Of a stretch of 32,243 nucleotides of DNA, positions 7,435-16,182 are shown piece after piece. This DNA comes from an uncultured Saprospiraceae bacterium (GTDB lineage: Bacteria > Bacteroidota > Bacteroidia > Chitinophagales > Saprospiraceae): positions 1-32,243 of the forward strand of contig CALIZI010000077.1 of the NCBI GenBank assembly GCA_938028705.1, given 5' to 3'. The stretch's first letter is position 1, and each line of letters opens with the position of its first letter. The position numbers and the translations under genes are program-made. A model generated the notes under the pieces. The model did not search any database. It was not told the origin of the DNA and was given only the letters and a program-made list of their open reading frames with translations.

Positions 7435-8115
7435 TTACAATTTTTGTTGTACTTTTTCGCTTTTCAAGATGGTTGCTGCGTGGGCGGTTTTGTGAGAAGT
7501 TTCGCCATAATTGACTTTGATTTCGTCGATGGCTCTGGCGATTTTTAAGGCTTTTTTGTTGAGGGTTTTATTCCGGCTGCCTATGGCAATGAGGGCTTGG
7601 TTTTGACCTTCTTTGACCCAGTTGGGTGCTTTTTCAATTTCCAATTCGATGATAACGAGGTGTTTTTGAAAATAATTATTATCGAGTGTTTTACTCGTTT
7701 TTGCCAGTTCGCACACACATGCGTAGCCTGTACGCCGCACGAGTTCGGCTTGCCCCATCATGGTCCATTCGTTGGCTTTTTCCAATAACCAATCCGTCTT
7801 GGCAACTACATTTTTTACAAAATAATCCGCCAATCCGCAAGTATGTATTTGTTTGACTTGTTTGTTGAGTTGTGCTTCGGTGATGTGTCGGGGTTCTTCG
7901 GTCAGTGTGGCGAGCAATTTCCCTTCATACACACCACTGTTCCATAGTTCGACGGCGCGTTGGTGGTCGCGTTTGGCTTCTCTTGCAATAGCACGTAATT
8001 TGGTTAAGCCCACAGCATAGACCTCATCGGAAGTCTTATGGACTTGATTGAATGACTCCGCGTGTTTTGGACGCGCAAGCTCTCGTACTTTATGAAGAAT
8101 TGCCTCTGTGGTCAC
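7435..8115 (-). CDS. DNA alkylation repair (AlkD-like HEAT-repeat) protein
   Basis: The product resembles the DNA_alkylation family of all-helical HEAT-like proteins related to AlkD, which remove or recognise alkylated bases. Shared features are an N-terminal helix with LARPKHAESF, VGLTKLRAIAREAKRDHQRAVELWNSGVYEGKLLAT, a central W-rich part (KTDWLLEKANEWTMMG), a VKEG-QNQALIAIGSRN segment, and a lysine-rich C-terminus. I prefer the GTG at 8115 (226 residues, VTTEAILHKV) because it aligns with the family start. The frame is open to an ATG at 8208 and a TTG at 8226, but that stretch is a low-complexity leader behind a -7 box. It converges with the crotonase gene. Whether it keeps glycosylase activity cannot be judged from the sequence. 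Confidence 0.78.
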   Translation of the reverse strand: MTTEAILHKVRELARPKHAESFNQVHKTSDEVYAVGLTKLRAIAREAKRDHQRAVELWNSGVYEGKLLATLTEEPRHITEAQLNKQVKQIHTCGLADYFVKNVVAKTDWLLEKANEWTMMGQAELVRRTGYACVCELAKTSKTLDNNYFQKHLVIIELEIEKAPNWVKEGQNQALIAIGSRNKTLNKKALKIARAIDEIKVNYGETSHKTAHAATILKSEKVQQKL

Positions 8116-8213
8116 GAATTTGGTTAAATTAGTTGACTGGTGTATCAGGTAATTAGTTGAACAGGTAATCAAGTGCTTTACAAAATTCAACCAAACACTA
8201 CCTTTCATCAAGG

Positions 8214-8221
8214 CAAATGTA
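8214..8221 (-). promoter_or_regulatory. TACATTTG -7 box of the alkylation-repair gene
   Basis: An exact TAnnTTTG match on the minus strand. It would place the mRNA start near 8208, leaving a leader of about 93 nt before the GTG at 8115. If the ATG at 8208 is used instead, the mRNA would be leaderless. Confidence 0.4.
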
Positions 8222-8257
8222 ATCAATATTAAGTGATTAGTTTATAAAGTTTATAAA

Positions 8258-8321
8258 GTTTATGGAGTGATTAGTGGATAAAGTTTTCTAACAAACCTCA
8301 CAAACCAATCACTCTATAAAC
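8258..8321. repeat. Imperfect inverted repeat after lpxD
   Basis: GTTTATGGAGTGATT (8258-8272) and AATCACTCTATAAAC (8307-8321) match at 14 of 15 positions in inverse orientation. The repeat ends just beyond the lpxD stop and may act as a transcription end. The preceding GTTTATAAAGTTTATAAAG is a run of short direct repeats. Confidence 0.45.
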
Positions 8322-8322
8322 T

Positions 8323-9360
8323 CTATCCACCTTTCAGTTCTTCAATAATTTTCTCCAATTCGTGAATTTTTTTAGCCAAATCGGGTAGGTTTTTGAAAAC
8401 GACTTGCGAGCGCATAAAATCGCTGTAATTAAATGCCGGAGAGCCATGCCATGCGCCGCCGGGTGTTTTGAGCGAGCGTGACACACCGCTTTGTGCCTGT
8501 ACCTTTGAGCCATCGGCTACGGTGATATGTCCGACAAAGCCTGCTTGTCCGCCAATCATGCAATTTTTACCCATTTTGGTGCTGCCTGCAATGCCTGCTT
8601 GTGCTGCAATGACGGTATTTTCGCCGATTTCTACATTGTGGGCAATTTGAATGAGGTTATCGAGTTTTGCGCCGTCTTTGATATGTGTGGCACCCAAAGT
8701 AGCGCGGTCAATGACGGTATTGGAACCGACTTCTACATCTTTTCCTAAGATGACATGACCGATTTGAGGAATTTTTTTGTACGTACCGTCCTCTTGTGGT
8801 GCAAAGCCAAAACCATCGCTGCCAATGACAGCATTGGAATGTATGACGCAACCATCGCCAATGACACAATCTCGATAAATCCGAACACCCGGATGCAGGG
8901 TGACGTTTTTTCCGATAGTCGCGTTTTTTCCAATATACACTTGCGGATACACAGTCGTTTGTTTGCCAATCGTCACACCCTCAGCAACATAGCTGAATGC
9001 ACCGACGGATACTTCAGCGGCTATTTGTGCGCTGGGGTGTGCATAAGCCTGCGTGTCTATGCCCGAAGTCTGTGGTATGGATTGTCCGAATTTTTCTAAT
9101 AATAAACTCACACAACTATATACGTCGTCCACACGAATAAGTGTCGGATTGAGTGGTTTTTCCGGTTTAAAATCGCGACCAACGAGTAATACGGAGGCTT
9201 CGGTAGTATAGGCAAAGGGGTGATACTTAGGATTGGCAAGAAAACAAATATCGCCTGTCTGTGCTTCCTCTATTCGTGCCGGGCGTTGAATAACTGCTTT
9301 GGGATTGCCTTCTAATGTGCCGTTCAAAAAAACACTTATCTCTTGAGCTGTAATTTGCAT
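8323..9360 (-). CDS. lpxD: UDP-3-O-(3-hydroxyacyl)glucosamine N-acyltransferase
   Basis: The third acyl-transfer step of lipid A synthesis: it moves a 3-hydroxyacyl chain from ACP to the 2-amino group of UDP-3-O-acyl-glucosamine. The 345-residue protein has the LpxD layout: an N-terminal uridine-binding domain (about 1-100, with FLANPKY near 40), a left-handed beta-helix of hexapeptide repeats (about 105-300), and a C-terminal helical extension (KNLPDLAKKIHELEKIIEELK). The catalytic base is His241 in IAHNVEIG, and GSDGFGFAP is at about 180-188. The length is normal. The gene stands alone rather than in an lpx cluster within this window. It shows that the host makes lipopolysaccharide and so is Gram-negative. 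The start is the ATG at 9360. Confidence 0.96.
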   Translation of the reverse strand: MQITAQEISVFLNGTLEGNPKAVIQRPARIEEAQTGDICFLANPKYHPFAYTTEASVLLVGRDFKPEKPLNPTLIRVDDVYSCVSLLLEKFGQSIPQTSGIDTQAYAHPSAQIAAEVSVGAFSYVAEGVTIGKQTTVYPQVYIGKNATIGKNVTLHPGVRIYRDCVIGDGCVIHSNAVIGSDGFGFAPQEDGTYKKIPQIGHVILGKDVEVGSNTVIDRATLGATHIKDGAKLDNLIQIAHNVEIGENTVIAAQAGIAGSTKMGKNCMIGGQAGFVGHITVADGSKVQAQSGVSRSLKTPGGAWHGSPAFNYSDFMRSQVVFKNLPDLAKKIHELEKIIEELKGG

Positions 9361-9611
9361 GACTAAATGGTTAGAGTAATGGCTTTGATGTGGTCATTGA
9401 AGACCGTGGATACCTTTGTGTTATGAAAGTCAGATTCTGATTTACCATCAAAATTTTAACATTTCAATAACGTTCTAGTAATTATAAACTGAAATTGCTT
9501 GGAAAAAATTGTTTGTGAAAAGGTATTTTTTTAGAGATTAAAGAGACCACAAAAGGGAAAACACTTTGTTGAGAGAGGGGAGGTTTTTATTTTTCACTTC
9601 CCAAAAGTTTC
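9361..9611. other. Intergenic DNA upstream of lpxD
   Basis: About 250 bp with no credible open frame or structural RNA. It presumably holds the lpxD promoter, but I see no exact TAnnTTTG box on the minus strand. The mobile element at 9612 separates it from the next gene. Confidence 0.4.
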
Positions 9612-9887
9612 TCGCTCATCTGTACTATAAGGTGAAAATCGTTATTATAATGTAAAATCCCGTCATTCGTCGGGACAAGTTGTAAAATAATAAATGTAAA
9701 ATGTAAAAGTGTATAACGTGAATGTTTTTTAACAATAATTTGATTTTCAAAATTTTAAACATATAACAATTTAAAAATAAATAACTTCATGTCCTATCGA
9801 CACTTTTACAACTTGTCTCGATGAAACGGGATTTTACATTTTGTGTTTTACATTTTACATTTTTCACCGCTTAATACATATCAGCGA
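9612..9887 (-). mobile_element. 276-bp MITE-like element, family D copy 2
   Basis: Inverted relative to copy 1 at 6201-6448. The ends are TCGCTCATCTG and ...ATATCAGCGA. The direct repeat AGTTTC flanks it at 9606-9611 and 9888-9893, a different 6-mer from that at copy 1, as expected for independent insertions. The core (GTGTCGATAGGACATGAAGT and about 100 more bases) is almost unchanged between copies. This copy carries the CCCGTCATTCGTCGGGACAA module in the opposite arm to copy 1, plus a degraded version (CCCGTTTCATCGAGACAAGT) in the other arm. It has no coding capacity. Confidence 0.75.
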
Positions 9888-9930
9888 AGTTTCTTTATCC
9901 TTCTTCAATGAAATGATTTCTCTTTTGCAC

Positions 9931-9967
9931 AAAAAAAAATCACCCACCATCGAGAGACGGCAGGTGA
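9931..9967 (-). terminator. Terminator of the HtrA-family protease gene
   Basis: On the minus strand TCACCTGCC (9967-9959) pairs with GGTGGGTGA (9948-9940), a 9-bp stem with two G-T pairs, followed by eight to nine T's. It lies about 70 nt after the stop at 10034. A smaller hairpin (ACTGCCTTGTGGCAGT, 10008-10023) lies between. Confidence 0.8.
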
Positions 9968-10033
9968 CTAAAACCAAATGAAACCCAAAAACTTCTTTAT
10001 TATAGAACTGCCTTGTGGCAGTGATAATGTCTT

Positions 10034-11191
10034 CTACTTTTGTAAACGCACATTGACGTTTTTTGTTTTACCTTTTCGCACAATTTTTAAATTAACTGTG
10101 TCGCCGGGTCGGTGTCTTCCCACCAATTCTTGTAATTCGGGGGCAGTTTTGACTTGTTGCTCATCTACTGCTACGATAATGTCGTCAGGTAAAATACCTG
10201 CTTTTATCGCTGCGCCATTTTCTGCTAAACTGGCAACATAGACACCTTCTGTAAGGCTCACACCAAGTTCCTTAGCTATCTCACTATCCATACTCACAAT
10301 ATTAATGCCAAGAAATCCGCGTTGTGCTGCACCGTACTCAATAATATCTTCAACTACTTTATTGACAATATTGGCAGGTATGGCAAAAGAATAGCCTGCA
10401 AAACTTCCTGTACGTGTTTTTATCGCGGTATTGATACCTATCAAATCGCCTTCAAGATTAATCAAGGCACCTCCACTATTGCCGGGATTAACGGCTGCAT
10501 CGGTCTGAATAAAAGATTCGATAGCTGTATTACCTTCCAGAATATTGATGTCGCGCCCTTTGGCACTGACGATACCTGCGGTAACGGTTGAGGTCAAATT
10601 AAATGGATTGCCCACTGCGAGTACCCATTCTCCGACTTTAACTTTATCCGAATTACTGAATTTCAAGGTCGGCAAGTTATTGTCTTCTATTTTCAAGACT
10701 GCAATATCGGTAGTCGGGTCAGTACCCAATACTTTTGCAGTAAATTTACGTTGGTCGTTTAAGGTTACGCTCACTTCATCCGCAAAATCTATCACATGAT
10801 TATTCGTAACAATATAACCGTCTTTGCTTATTATCACTCCAGAGCCTGTTCCTTCTTGTGGCGGCATCTGCATACCAAAATCTCCAAAAAACTCACGGAA
10901 AATATCATTATATCCTCCTCCGTTATTATTTCGTTGTCTTACATTCGACTGTGTTTTTTTGGCAGTAATGTGTACTACGGCAGGCATTCCTTTTTCGGCT
11001 GCCTTTGTAAAACTATCCGGCGTATTTCCAGTAAACGCATTACTACTATTAGTAACGTTTGCAAGTTTAGAAAAGTTCACTTGCGCTGTTGTAGATGTTT
11101 CACTATTAGAAGTACAACACAATTGGTAGCTGCCTAAAGCGATGAAGCCACCCAATATACTTGCTAAAACTAAAAGCATCAATTGTCTCAT
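10034..11191 (-). CDS. DegS-like HtrA-family serine protease with one PDZ domain
   Basis: A membrane-anchored periplasmic serine protease. From the ATG at 11191 (385 residues) it has an N-terminal membrane segment (LMLLVLASILGGFIALGSY), a linker, a trypsin-like domain with TGSGVIISKDGYIVTNNHV, and a single C-terminal PDZ domain from about residue 295. In numbering from the upstream TTG at 11200 the catalytic residues are His135, Asp165 and Ser242 (NPGNSGGALIN). Only three residues separate the two starts. HtrA proteins degrade or sense misfolded envelope proteins. Those with two PDZ domains are about 450-500 residues. This one has the DegS layout, so it may be a regulatory protease, but I see no sigma or anti-sigma gene beside it. 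A strong terminator follows. Confidence 0.93.
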   Translation of the reverse strand: MRQLMLLVLASILGGFIALGSYQLCCTSNSETSTTAQVNFSKLANVTNSSNAFTGNTPDSFTKAAEKGMPAVVHITAKKTQSNVRQRNNNGGGYNDIFREFFGDFGMQMPPQEGTGSGVIISKDGYIVTNNHVIDFADEVSVTLNDQRKFTAKVLGTDPTTDIAVLKIEDNNLPTLKFSNSDKVKVGEWVLAVGNPFNLTSTVTAGIVSAKGRDINILEGNTAIESFIQTDAAVNPGNSGGALINLEGDLIGINTAIKTRTGSFAGYSFAIPANIVNKVVEDIIEYGAAQRGFLGINIVSMDSEIAKELGVSLTEGVYVASLAENGAAIKAGILPDDIIVAVDEQQVKTAPELQELVGRHRPGDTVNLKIVRKGKTKNVNVRLQK

Positions 11192-11410
11192 GTCTGTCAA
11201 TTACTTTTTATTAATGTTTGTCTTATCTTGTTGTGTCGTTAAGCACGCTAATATAATGGCAAATTACACTCCATTGTTATTATAAGCAAGTGCTTTAACA
11301 TAAGATTAACGAGCATTTAGCACCGCACAATATAACAAATTTTGATTAAAAAATATAAAAGTAGCTGATAATGATACAAATAAAATCACTTTTGATTTTA
11401 TTTCACCTAT

Positions 11411-11902
11411 TTATTCGTAAGCAAAATACCAGTCGGTTTTAACAATTCGATTATTTGCTATAACAAAATAAAGATAGTCATGCCAACTTCGCCAAAAATA
11501 AATATGATAAACAATATCTTGATTTTCCTTAATTTTTGTCACTGCCTCAACCAACACATTATCTCTCAATCTAATGCCCTGTTCCACTCGTCGGGCATCA
11601 ATAATCGTATCAGGCACACCCATGCAATGCTCCAATTGGTGTAGTGAATATCTGCCGCCACCCAACTCATTCTTCAATTCATCCATCGCAATGTACAAAT
11701 CACTTTCCCAATGACGTAAACAAACCTTGTCTAAAGTTCGCATCTTCTTATACGCCTTCCCAAAATCCCTTAAACGTAGTTGTTGAAAAGCCAGAGACGA
11801 TTTATCCGGCAAATATTGGCAGTCAGTATGTTTTTGTTGTGAATAGGCTGTATTCGACAGCACAATTAGTGCAAGTAAACCTATCATACGGATTTTTAAC
11901 AT
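11411..11902 (-). CDS. Small secreted protein of unknown function
   Basis: A product of 163 residues from the ATG at 11902. It has a clear signal peptide: basic MLKIR, hydrophobic MIGLLALIVLSNTAYS, and a likely cut before QQKHTDCQ. The mature part contains ALKYKK-like basic helices followed by LHQLEHCMGVPDTI, then strands ending YFVIANNRIVKTDWYFAYE. The order (Leu-rich helix, a GxPD turn, antiparallel strands ending in V-x-W) recalls BamE/SmpA-type folds, but that is a weak inference and I cannot name a family. A TTG at 11914 would extend the frame by four codons. It probably acts in the periplasm. Confidence 0.7.
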   Translation of the reverse strand: MLKIRMIGLLALIVLSNTAYSQQKHTDCQYLPDKSSLAFQQLRLRDFGKAYKKMRTLDKVCLRHWESDLYIAMDELKNELGGGRYSLHQLEHCMGVPDTIIDARRVEQGIRLRDNVLVEAVTKIKENQDIVYHIYFWRSWHDYLYFVIANNRIVKTDWYFAYE

Positions 11903-11968
11903 AACATGTTTCAATTTATCCTACATTTTTTAAAAAAAATTTATAAGGAAAACACAAGTACCGTTTTT

Positions 11969-12090
11969 TTATTCCAATACAATTTTTAATTCAGCAAATT
12001 CGTCTTTTTTGCTTTCTAATTTTCGTTGGTGTTCTGCTGTGCCGTTGTTAATATAATCAATATCTTCTATTTTATCTTTTGCTTTATCAA
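11969..12090 (-). other. Short coding-like frame overlapping the 3' end of the restriction gene
   Basis: In a different frame from the restriction gene, an open stretch runs past that gene's stop and reads DKIEDIDYINNGTAEHQRKL then ESKKDEFAELKIVLE before TAA at 11969-11971. It has no ATG. The start resembles the N-terminus of DUF4269-type proteins (IDYLKNG...QQ.AY), which is a weak similarity from memory. It could be a decayed neighbour gene, or the old C-terminus reached by a frameshift. Confidence 0.25.
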
Positions 12091-15000
12091 GGCAGTTTCT
12101 ATTTCTTGCTGTTCTGCTTCAGTGATGTCGTAGAGTCGATAAATTATTTGGTTTAATCGGGCTTCTAAATCTGCTGTTGATTGTTGTTGGGTTTTTGTTG
12201 TGAGGATTTCGTCAACTAAATCAATATAGGGTTCATAATCCATTCTTTGAGTTGGAATAATAAATTTTTCAATATTTTTCTTTTTCAAAACATAAGCACC
12301 ACCTGCGGTATATTCACCTGTTTTGTCAAAATAGAATTGAAACAATCGGCTATTAAATAAGGCTAATAAAAACTTGATAGGAATTTTTTCGGAGGTTAAA
12401 AGGAATGATGCACTTGTCAAAAAATGTCCGTTATTATCATAAGCAAAGCCCCAAATACCTGATATTAAGCCCCAAATAATTTTTTCTTTTTCAAAATTAT
12501 CAAAATAAGTATTTGCACACCTTTGCAATGCGTACCACTCATATCGTATCCCTGTTTCAGATTTATTCCTGTTATTTAATTCTTTTTTAAATTTACTTAA
12601 ATGTGAATACAAATCAGGGTAATCGGTTTTGAATTTATCCTCTGCCTCAATTGATTTTTTGTTGATTTGGACATCTGAATGGAGTGGGAAATGCCAAGGA
12701 ATAAATAATAACCATAATTTAGCATGAGCGTAATTGAACAAATGAATGTCTTTGCCTCTCAAAACAGGTTTGAGAAATTCAATGTTTTTCTTATGTTTTG
12801 ATAACTTATTATAAATTAGTTCATCAACAATAAAAGCATCATCAAAGCCTGTTGTTATTCCACGTTTGATATCAATACTCGCAATTTCACCGAGCGGTTT
12901 CCCCGCTTTCTTTATTTTATCCAATAGTTTATTTTCTGACGGACTATTAAACATCCACGCAAGACTATTCTTCAGATAATTTTTCGGGAATGTCGTTGTT
13001 CGCTTTGACAGTTCTTGATTAAATACTTCGTTGGTCACGAGTTCTTTATAAAATTCCACGTATCGTAATTCTGTCTCAGTTTCTTGTTTATCAATATGAA
13101 ATATTGCAGTAGAGACAAGTGCCTCATCAAATACCGGAACTTGTTCAAAATTAATGTACTCGTTGTTTTGATATTTGGATAAAAATGAGCGTAATTTTTT
13201 ACCGTATTCAGTATTAAAAAATTTATTGGTGTTGATGTAGGCGAGTTGTCCGCCTTTTTTCGTAATCTCCATTCCTTTTTCAAAGAAATAAACGCTAATA
13301 TCGGCGGTGCCTGAATACGTATTATGATAGATTGATTTCAAGTACGGACTAATATAGCCCAATTCGCGGTGCTGTATATAAGGCGGATTGCCAATTACAA
13401 TATCAAATCCGTAATCATCTCCATTGCCATTTTGAAATGTGCCTATAATTTCGGCAAAATCAATATTCCAATCAAACAACACAATGGGTTTTCCTAAATC
13501 AGGGCTATAATCAATTTCACGTTTTATTTTTTTCAATAATGCTTTTTTCTCTAATAATTCATTGCGTTGTTTTTCTTCTTTTTGGCTTAATTGTTTATCC
13601 AAGCGTTGTTCGGGGTCGAGCGAATTGAGTTTTTCATCAATTTGTAGCATTTCTATCTCAAACTTTGCTACCAATAAATCTGCCTTTGCCCTGTTTATGG
13701 TAGATGCCAAACCGATTTCCTGATTATAATTTTTAGCATGAAAAATCGCTTGTTTTTTATCTCTTATGATGTCTATGGATTGATTAATAATACCAACTTT
13801 ATCACTGATAGACCTTATATTATCTGCAAGTCGCTTGCGCTTCCAATCAATGATAATAGGCTGATTTTCATACACCGGTACTAAGCTATTCCCCTCGACA
13901 ATTTTATACTCCAAGTTGGGCAATGTCTCCATTGTTCGGAAATTGCTCTCTGGTGTATAGTAGGCATTTTTCAGCAATTCAATCCAAAGTCGCAAGCGAC
14001 AAATCTGTACTGAATTCGGATTTATATCGACCCCATATAATGAACTTTCGATGAAATTTTGTTTTTCTCTAAAAAGCGTGACTTGCACTTTTTGCAGTTC
14101 AGGGTCAATCGTTCTTATGCCGTTTTTGTAGTCTGTTTTATATTCAAATTCCTGATGGGCAACTCGCTTATTATAAATTTTCAACTCATCGTTTTCTACC
14201 GCAACCCAATATTGCAGCGGTTGATTTTCATTGTCGTATAATATTTCGAGTTCTGATTTTGCACAAATTAATTCGTTCAGCACTGAAACCAAAAAATGCC
14301 CTGACCCCACTGCCGGGTCACAAACCGTTATCTCATTGACCAACTGATTGAACCGCTGAATATCCTCCGTTTTATATTTTGATTTCGTAAACTGTTTGAC
14401 CTCATCAAAGTTGCTTGCATTCAACTCAAATTGCTCATTAAATTTTCTAACGATAGCATTACGAACCACTTTGCGACTCATATACATCGTGATGTAGCTG
14501 GGCGTATAAAACGAACCATCTTTGTAGCCGTTCAGTTTTTCAAATATTTTGCCTAAGACCGAAGCATTGATTAAATCCTTCGTTTTGTGTTGTACTTCCT
14601 GTTTTAGGGGTTCGCCAAAATTGTAAGCATCTAGGAATAAAAGTAAATATTTGAGCGGTGGCAATTCATTTCGGGTGTCGGTTAGGGCAGTATTTTTGAA
14701 AATCGGCATGGTGAGGTCATCTCTCAAACCCGAAATTCTACCGTAAATAATTTCTATATATGTAATCTGAAAAAGGCTACTATTTAGATATGGAATATGT
14801 TGGAAATCAATATCTAAAGACGCACCTCTCGTATCGGCAGGCGTATTTAATACGTGGAAAAATAGCGTTGCAAGTTTATTTCCGTTTTTAATAATTTCGG
14901 GTGTCAAAAAACGAAAGGTCTTTTTGTCGCTGTGGTAGCTTTCCAATTGACCTTCCAATAATTTGAGAAATAGTATTCGATTAATCCAAATAATACACAA

Positions 15001-16002
15001 TTCCAATGCCTTATCGAAGTCGCTTTCTTGTTCCAAAAATCGTTTTTCGCCCTCTTCCTGTAAATGTATCGGGCGTTCAAAAATGATTTTTTGTATGGCA
15101 TTCTCTATAAATGAACCTTCACTTCTTTCATTTTTTGGCAATCTGCCAATCAAACGTTTCCCGTTTTTTTCAGACTCTTTCAGACCAAGTATATAAAGTA
15201 GTTCGTTGTAAAATTTCTTATTCAGTTCGCTACCATCTCGCTCTGATTTTTCCTTTAATAAAGTCTGAGGCGAAAAAAAACGATAAGAATTTTTTACATA
15301 TTTAAATTTTTCAGTAATATTAAACTCCTCTATATCATTGGTTTGGAGTGCTTCATTGATTTCGGTAAGTAAATTATCGGTACACCAAAAACACGAAAAC
15401 TTAATTTCGGTATTCTCCTCATTTTCTATAAAATTTTCAACTTGCTGGTAGAAATCGCTTATCGAAGTACCGCTTTGTGTTTTAAAATACCAATCTTCAA
15501 AATTTTTCCCCAAACTGCTTTTATAGAATAATTGGTGAAACTCAACAGCATCAAACAAATAAAAATTTTCGGTATCTGTAATGAGAATATTTTTTATGTT
15601 GAAATTTTGTTTTTCAGTGATTTCCGTCAAAAAGTAAGTGACTGCCTGAAAAAACGATTTTCGTTTAAAGTCAGTTGGAGTGATAAAGTCCTTTTTATCT
15701 AAAGGGCTTTTTACTTCAATTAATACCGATGTTTTTGAAGAAGCTTTTTTGTTTGCTGCAATAATTAAATCTGCTTCTCCTTTTTTGTAAGGGCGATTAC
15801 CGATATAATTTTCTTTATAAAATGTGTTTTTTAATAAACTTTTCAGTTCGCTTTCAAATGCTTTTTCATTTTTACTGTCTTGTTGCTTTAATATTTGTAC
15901 TTGAGTAACAAAATCCTGTAACTTAGGTAGGAAAACGTTTTTGAAATCTTCAAACTCTATTGGTAAGTTGCTGTATGTTTCTATTTGTTTAGGTGTAATC
16001 AT
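12067..16002 (-). CDS. Type IIG restriction-modification enzyme (Eco57I/TaqI-like)
   Basis: A single 1311-residue polypeptide that should both cut and methylate DNA. The N-terminal domain carries a PD-(D/E)XK-type nuclease motif: GEADLI with Asp78, then LIEVKSP with Glu96 and Lys98. A helical spacer follows. The adenine N6-methyltransferase has S-adenosylmethionine motif I CDPAVGSGHF at 561-570, the acidic YGVDINPNSVQICRLRLW at 656-673, and catalytic NPPY at 872-875. A charged coiled-coil stretch lies at about 770-830, inside the methyltransferase. The C-terminal part is TaqI-type target recognition, including GRDIHLF-like RGKDIHLF, NSRLFQFYF and a terminal helix. The size fits the family. 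No separate specificity subunit is adjacent. The ATG at 16002 follows a near-match -7 box (TACCTTTA, 16041-16034). The recognition site cannot be predicted. Confidence 0.93.
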   Translation of the reverse strand: MITPKQIETYSNLPIEFEDFKNVFLPKLQDFVTQVQILKQQDSKNEKAFESELKSLLKNTFYKENYIGNRPYKKGEADLIIAANKKASSKTSVLIEVKSPLDKKDFITPTDFKRKSFFQAVTYFLTEITEKQNFNIKNILITDTENFYLFDAVEFHQLFYKSSLGKNFEDWYFKTQSGTSISDFYQQVENFIENEENTEIKFSCFWCTDNLLTEINEALQTNDIEEFNITEKFKYVKNSYRFFSPQTLLKEKSERDGSELNKKFYNELLYILGLKESEKNGKRLIGRLPKNERSEGSFIENAIQKIIFERPIHLQEEGEKRFLEQESDFDKALELCIIWINRILFLKLLEGQLESYHSDKKTFRFLTPEIIKNGNKLATLFFHVLNTPADTRGASLDIDFQHIPYLNSSLFQITYIEIIYGRISGLRDDLTMPIFKNTALTDTRNELPPLKYLLLFLDAYNFGEPLKQEVQHKTKDLINASVLGKIFEKLNGYKDGSFYTPSYITMYMSRKVVRNAIVRKFNEQFELNASNFDEVKQFTKSKYKTEDIQRFNQLVNEITVCDPAVGSGHFLVSVLNELICAKSELEILYDNENQPLQYWVAVENDELKIYNKRVAHQEFEYKTDYKNGIRTIDPELQKVQVTLFREKQNFIESSLYGVDINPNSVQICRLRLWIELLKNAYYTPESNFRTMETLPNLEYKIVEGNSLVPVYENQPIIIDWKRKRLADNIRSISDKVGIINQSIDIIRDKKQAIFHAKNYNQEIGLASTINRAKADLLVAKFEIEMLQIDEKLNSLDPEQRLDKQLSQKEEKQRNELLEKKALLKKIKREIDYSPDLGKPIVLFDWNIDFAEIIGTFQNGNGDDYGFDIVIGNPPYIQHRELGYISPYLKSIYHNTYSGTADISVYFFEKGMEITKKGGQLAYINTNKFFNTEYGKKLRSFLSKYQNNEYINFEQVPVFDEALVSTAIFHIDKQETETELRYVEFYKELVTNEVFNQELSKRTTTFPKNYLKNSLAWMFNSPSENKLLDKIKKAGKPLGEIASIDIKRGITTGFDDAFIVDELIYNKLSKHKKNIEFLKPVLRGKDIHLFNYAHAKLWLLFIPWHFPLHSDVQINKKSIEAEDKFKTDYPDLYSHLSKFKKELNNRNKSETGIRYEWYALQRCANTYFDNFEKEKIIWGLISGIWGFAYDNNGHFLTSASFLLTSEKIPIKFLLALFNSRLFQFYFDKTGEYTAGGAYVLKKKNIEKFIIPTQRMDYEPYIDLVDEILTTKTQQQSTADLEARLNQIIYRLYDITEAEQQEIETALIKQKIK

Positions 16003-16072
16003 TACTTGTAATTTCGATTTTTATTTGGAGTTAAAGGTAATGATTTTTTACTTTTTTATTACCAAAAACAAA

Positions 16073-16101
16073 AAGGGTCACTCACACTGTGAATGACCCT
16101 T
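16073..16101 (-). terminator. Terminator downstream of the 5S rRNA fragment
   Basis: AAGGGTCA-TTCAC...GTGAG-TGACCCTT forms a long near-perfect hairpin, continuing on the minus strand as TTTTTG. Its place just past the 5S 3' end is typical of an rRNA operon terminator. It now also ends the DUF1016 transcript. Confidence 0.8.
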
Positions 16102-16104
16102 CAA

Positions 16105-16182
16105 TAAGATTGGCGGCAACCTACTCTTCCACCCTTTCGGGCAGTACCATCGGCGCTCAGGGGCTTAACTTCTCTGTTCGGA
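16105..16182 (-). rRNA. 5S rRNA, 3' part only
   Basis: The minus strand reads CCGAACAGAGAAGTTAAGCC, then CCTGAGCGCCGATGGTACTG, CCCGAAAGGGTGG, AAGAGTAGGTTGCCGCC. These are the loop B to 3'-end landmarks of bacterial 5S rRNA, with the GCGCCGATGGTA core and the closing AGAGTAGG. The first 40 or so nucleotides are absent. In their place upstream is the coding sequence of the DUF1016 gene, whose stop codon lies inside the fragment. The 3' end sequence (GCCGCCAATCTT) has no 5' partner here, so the fragment cannot form a complete 5S rRNA. No 16S or 23S rRNA is in the window. Confidence 0.85.

Noticed and set aside
8116-8226. N-terminal 37 residues of the alkylation-repair frame
   Set aside because: The first codon is TTG, the stretch contains a -7 box, and the encoded sequence does not align with the family.
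11192-11410. Possible tRNA or small RNA between the HtrA and secreted-protein genes
   Set aside because: No T-loop GTTCGANTC, acceptor stem or terminator was found. It is plain AT-rich sequence.
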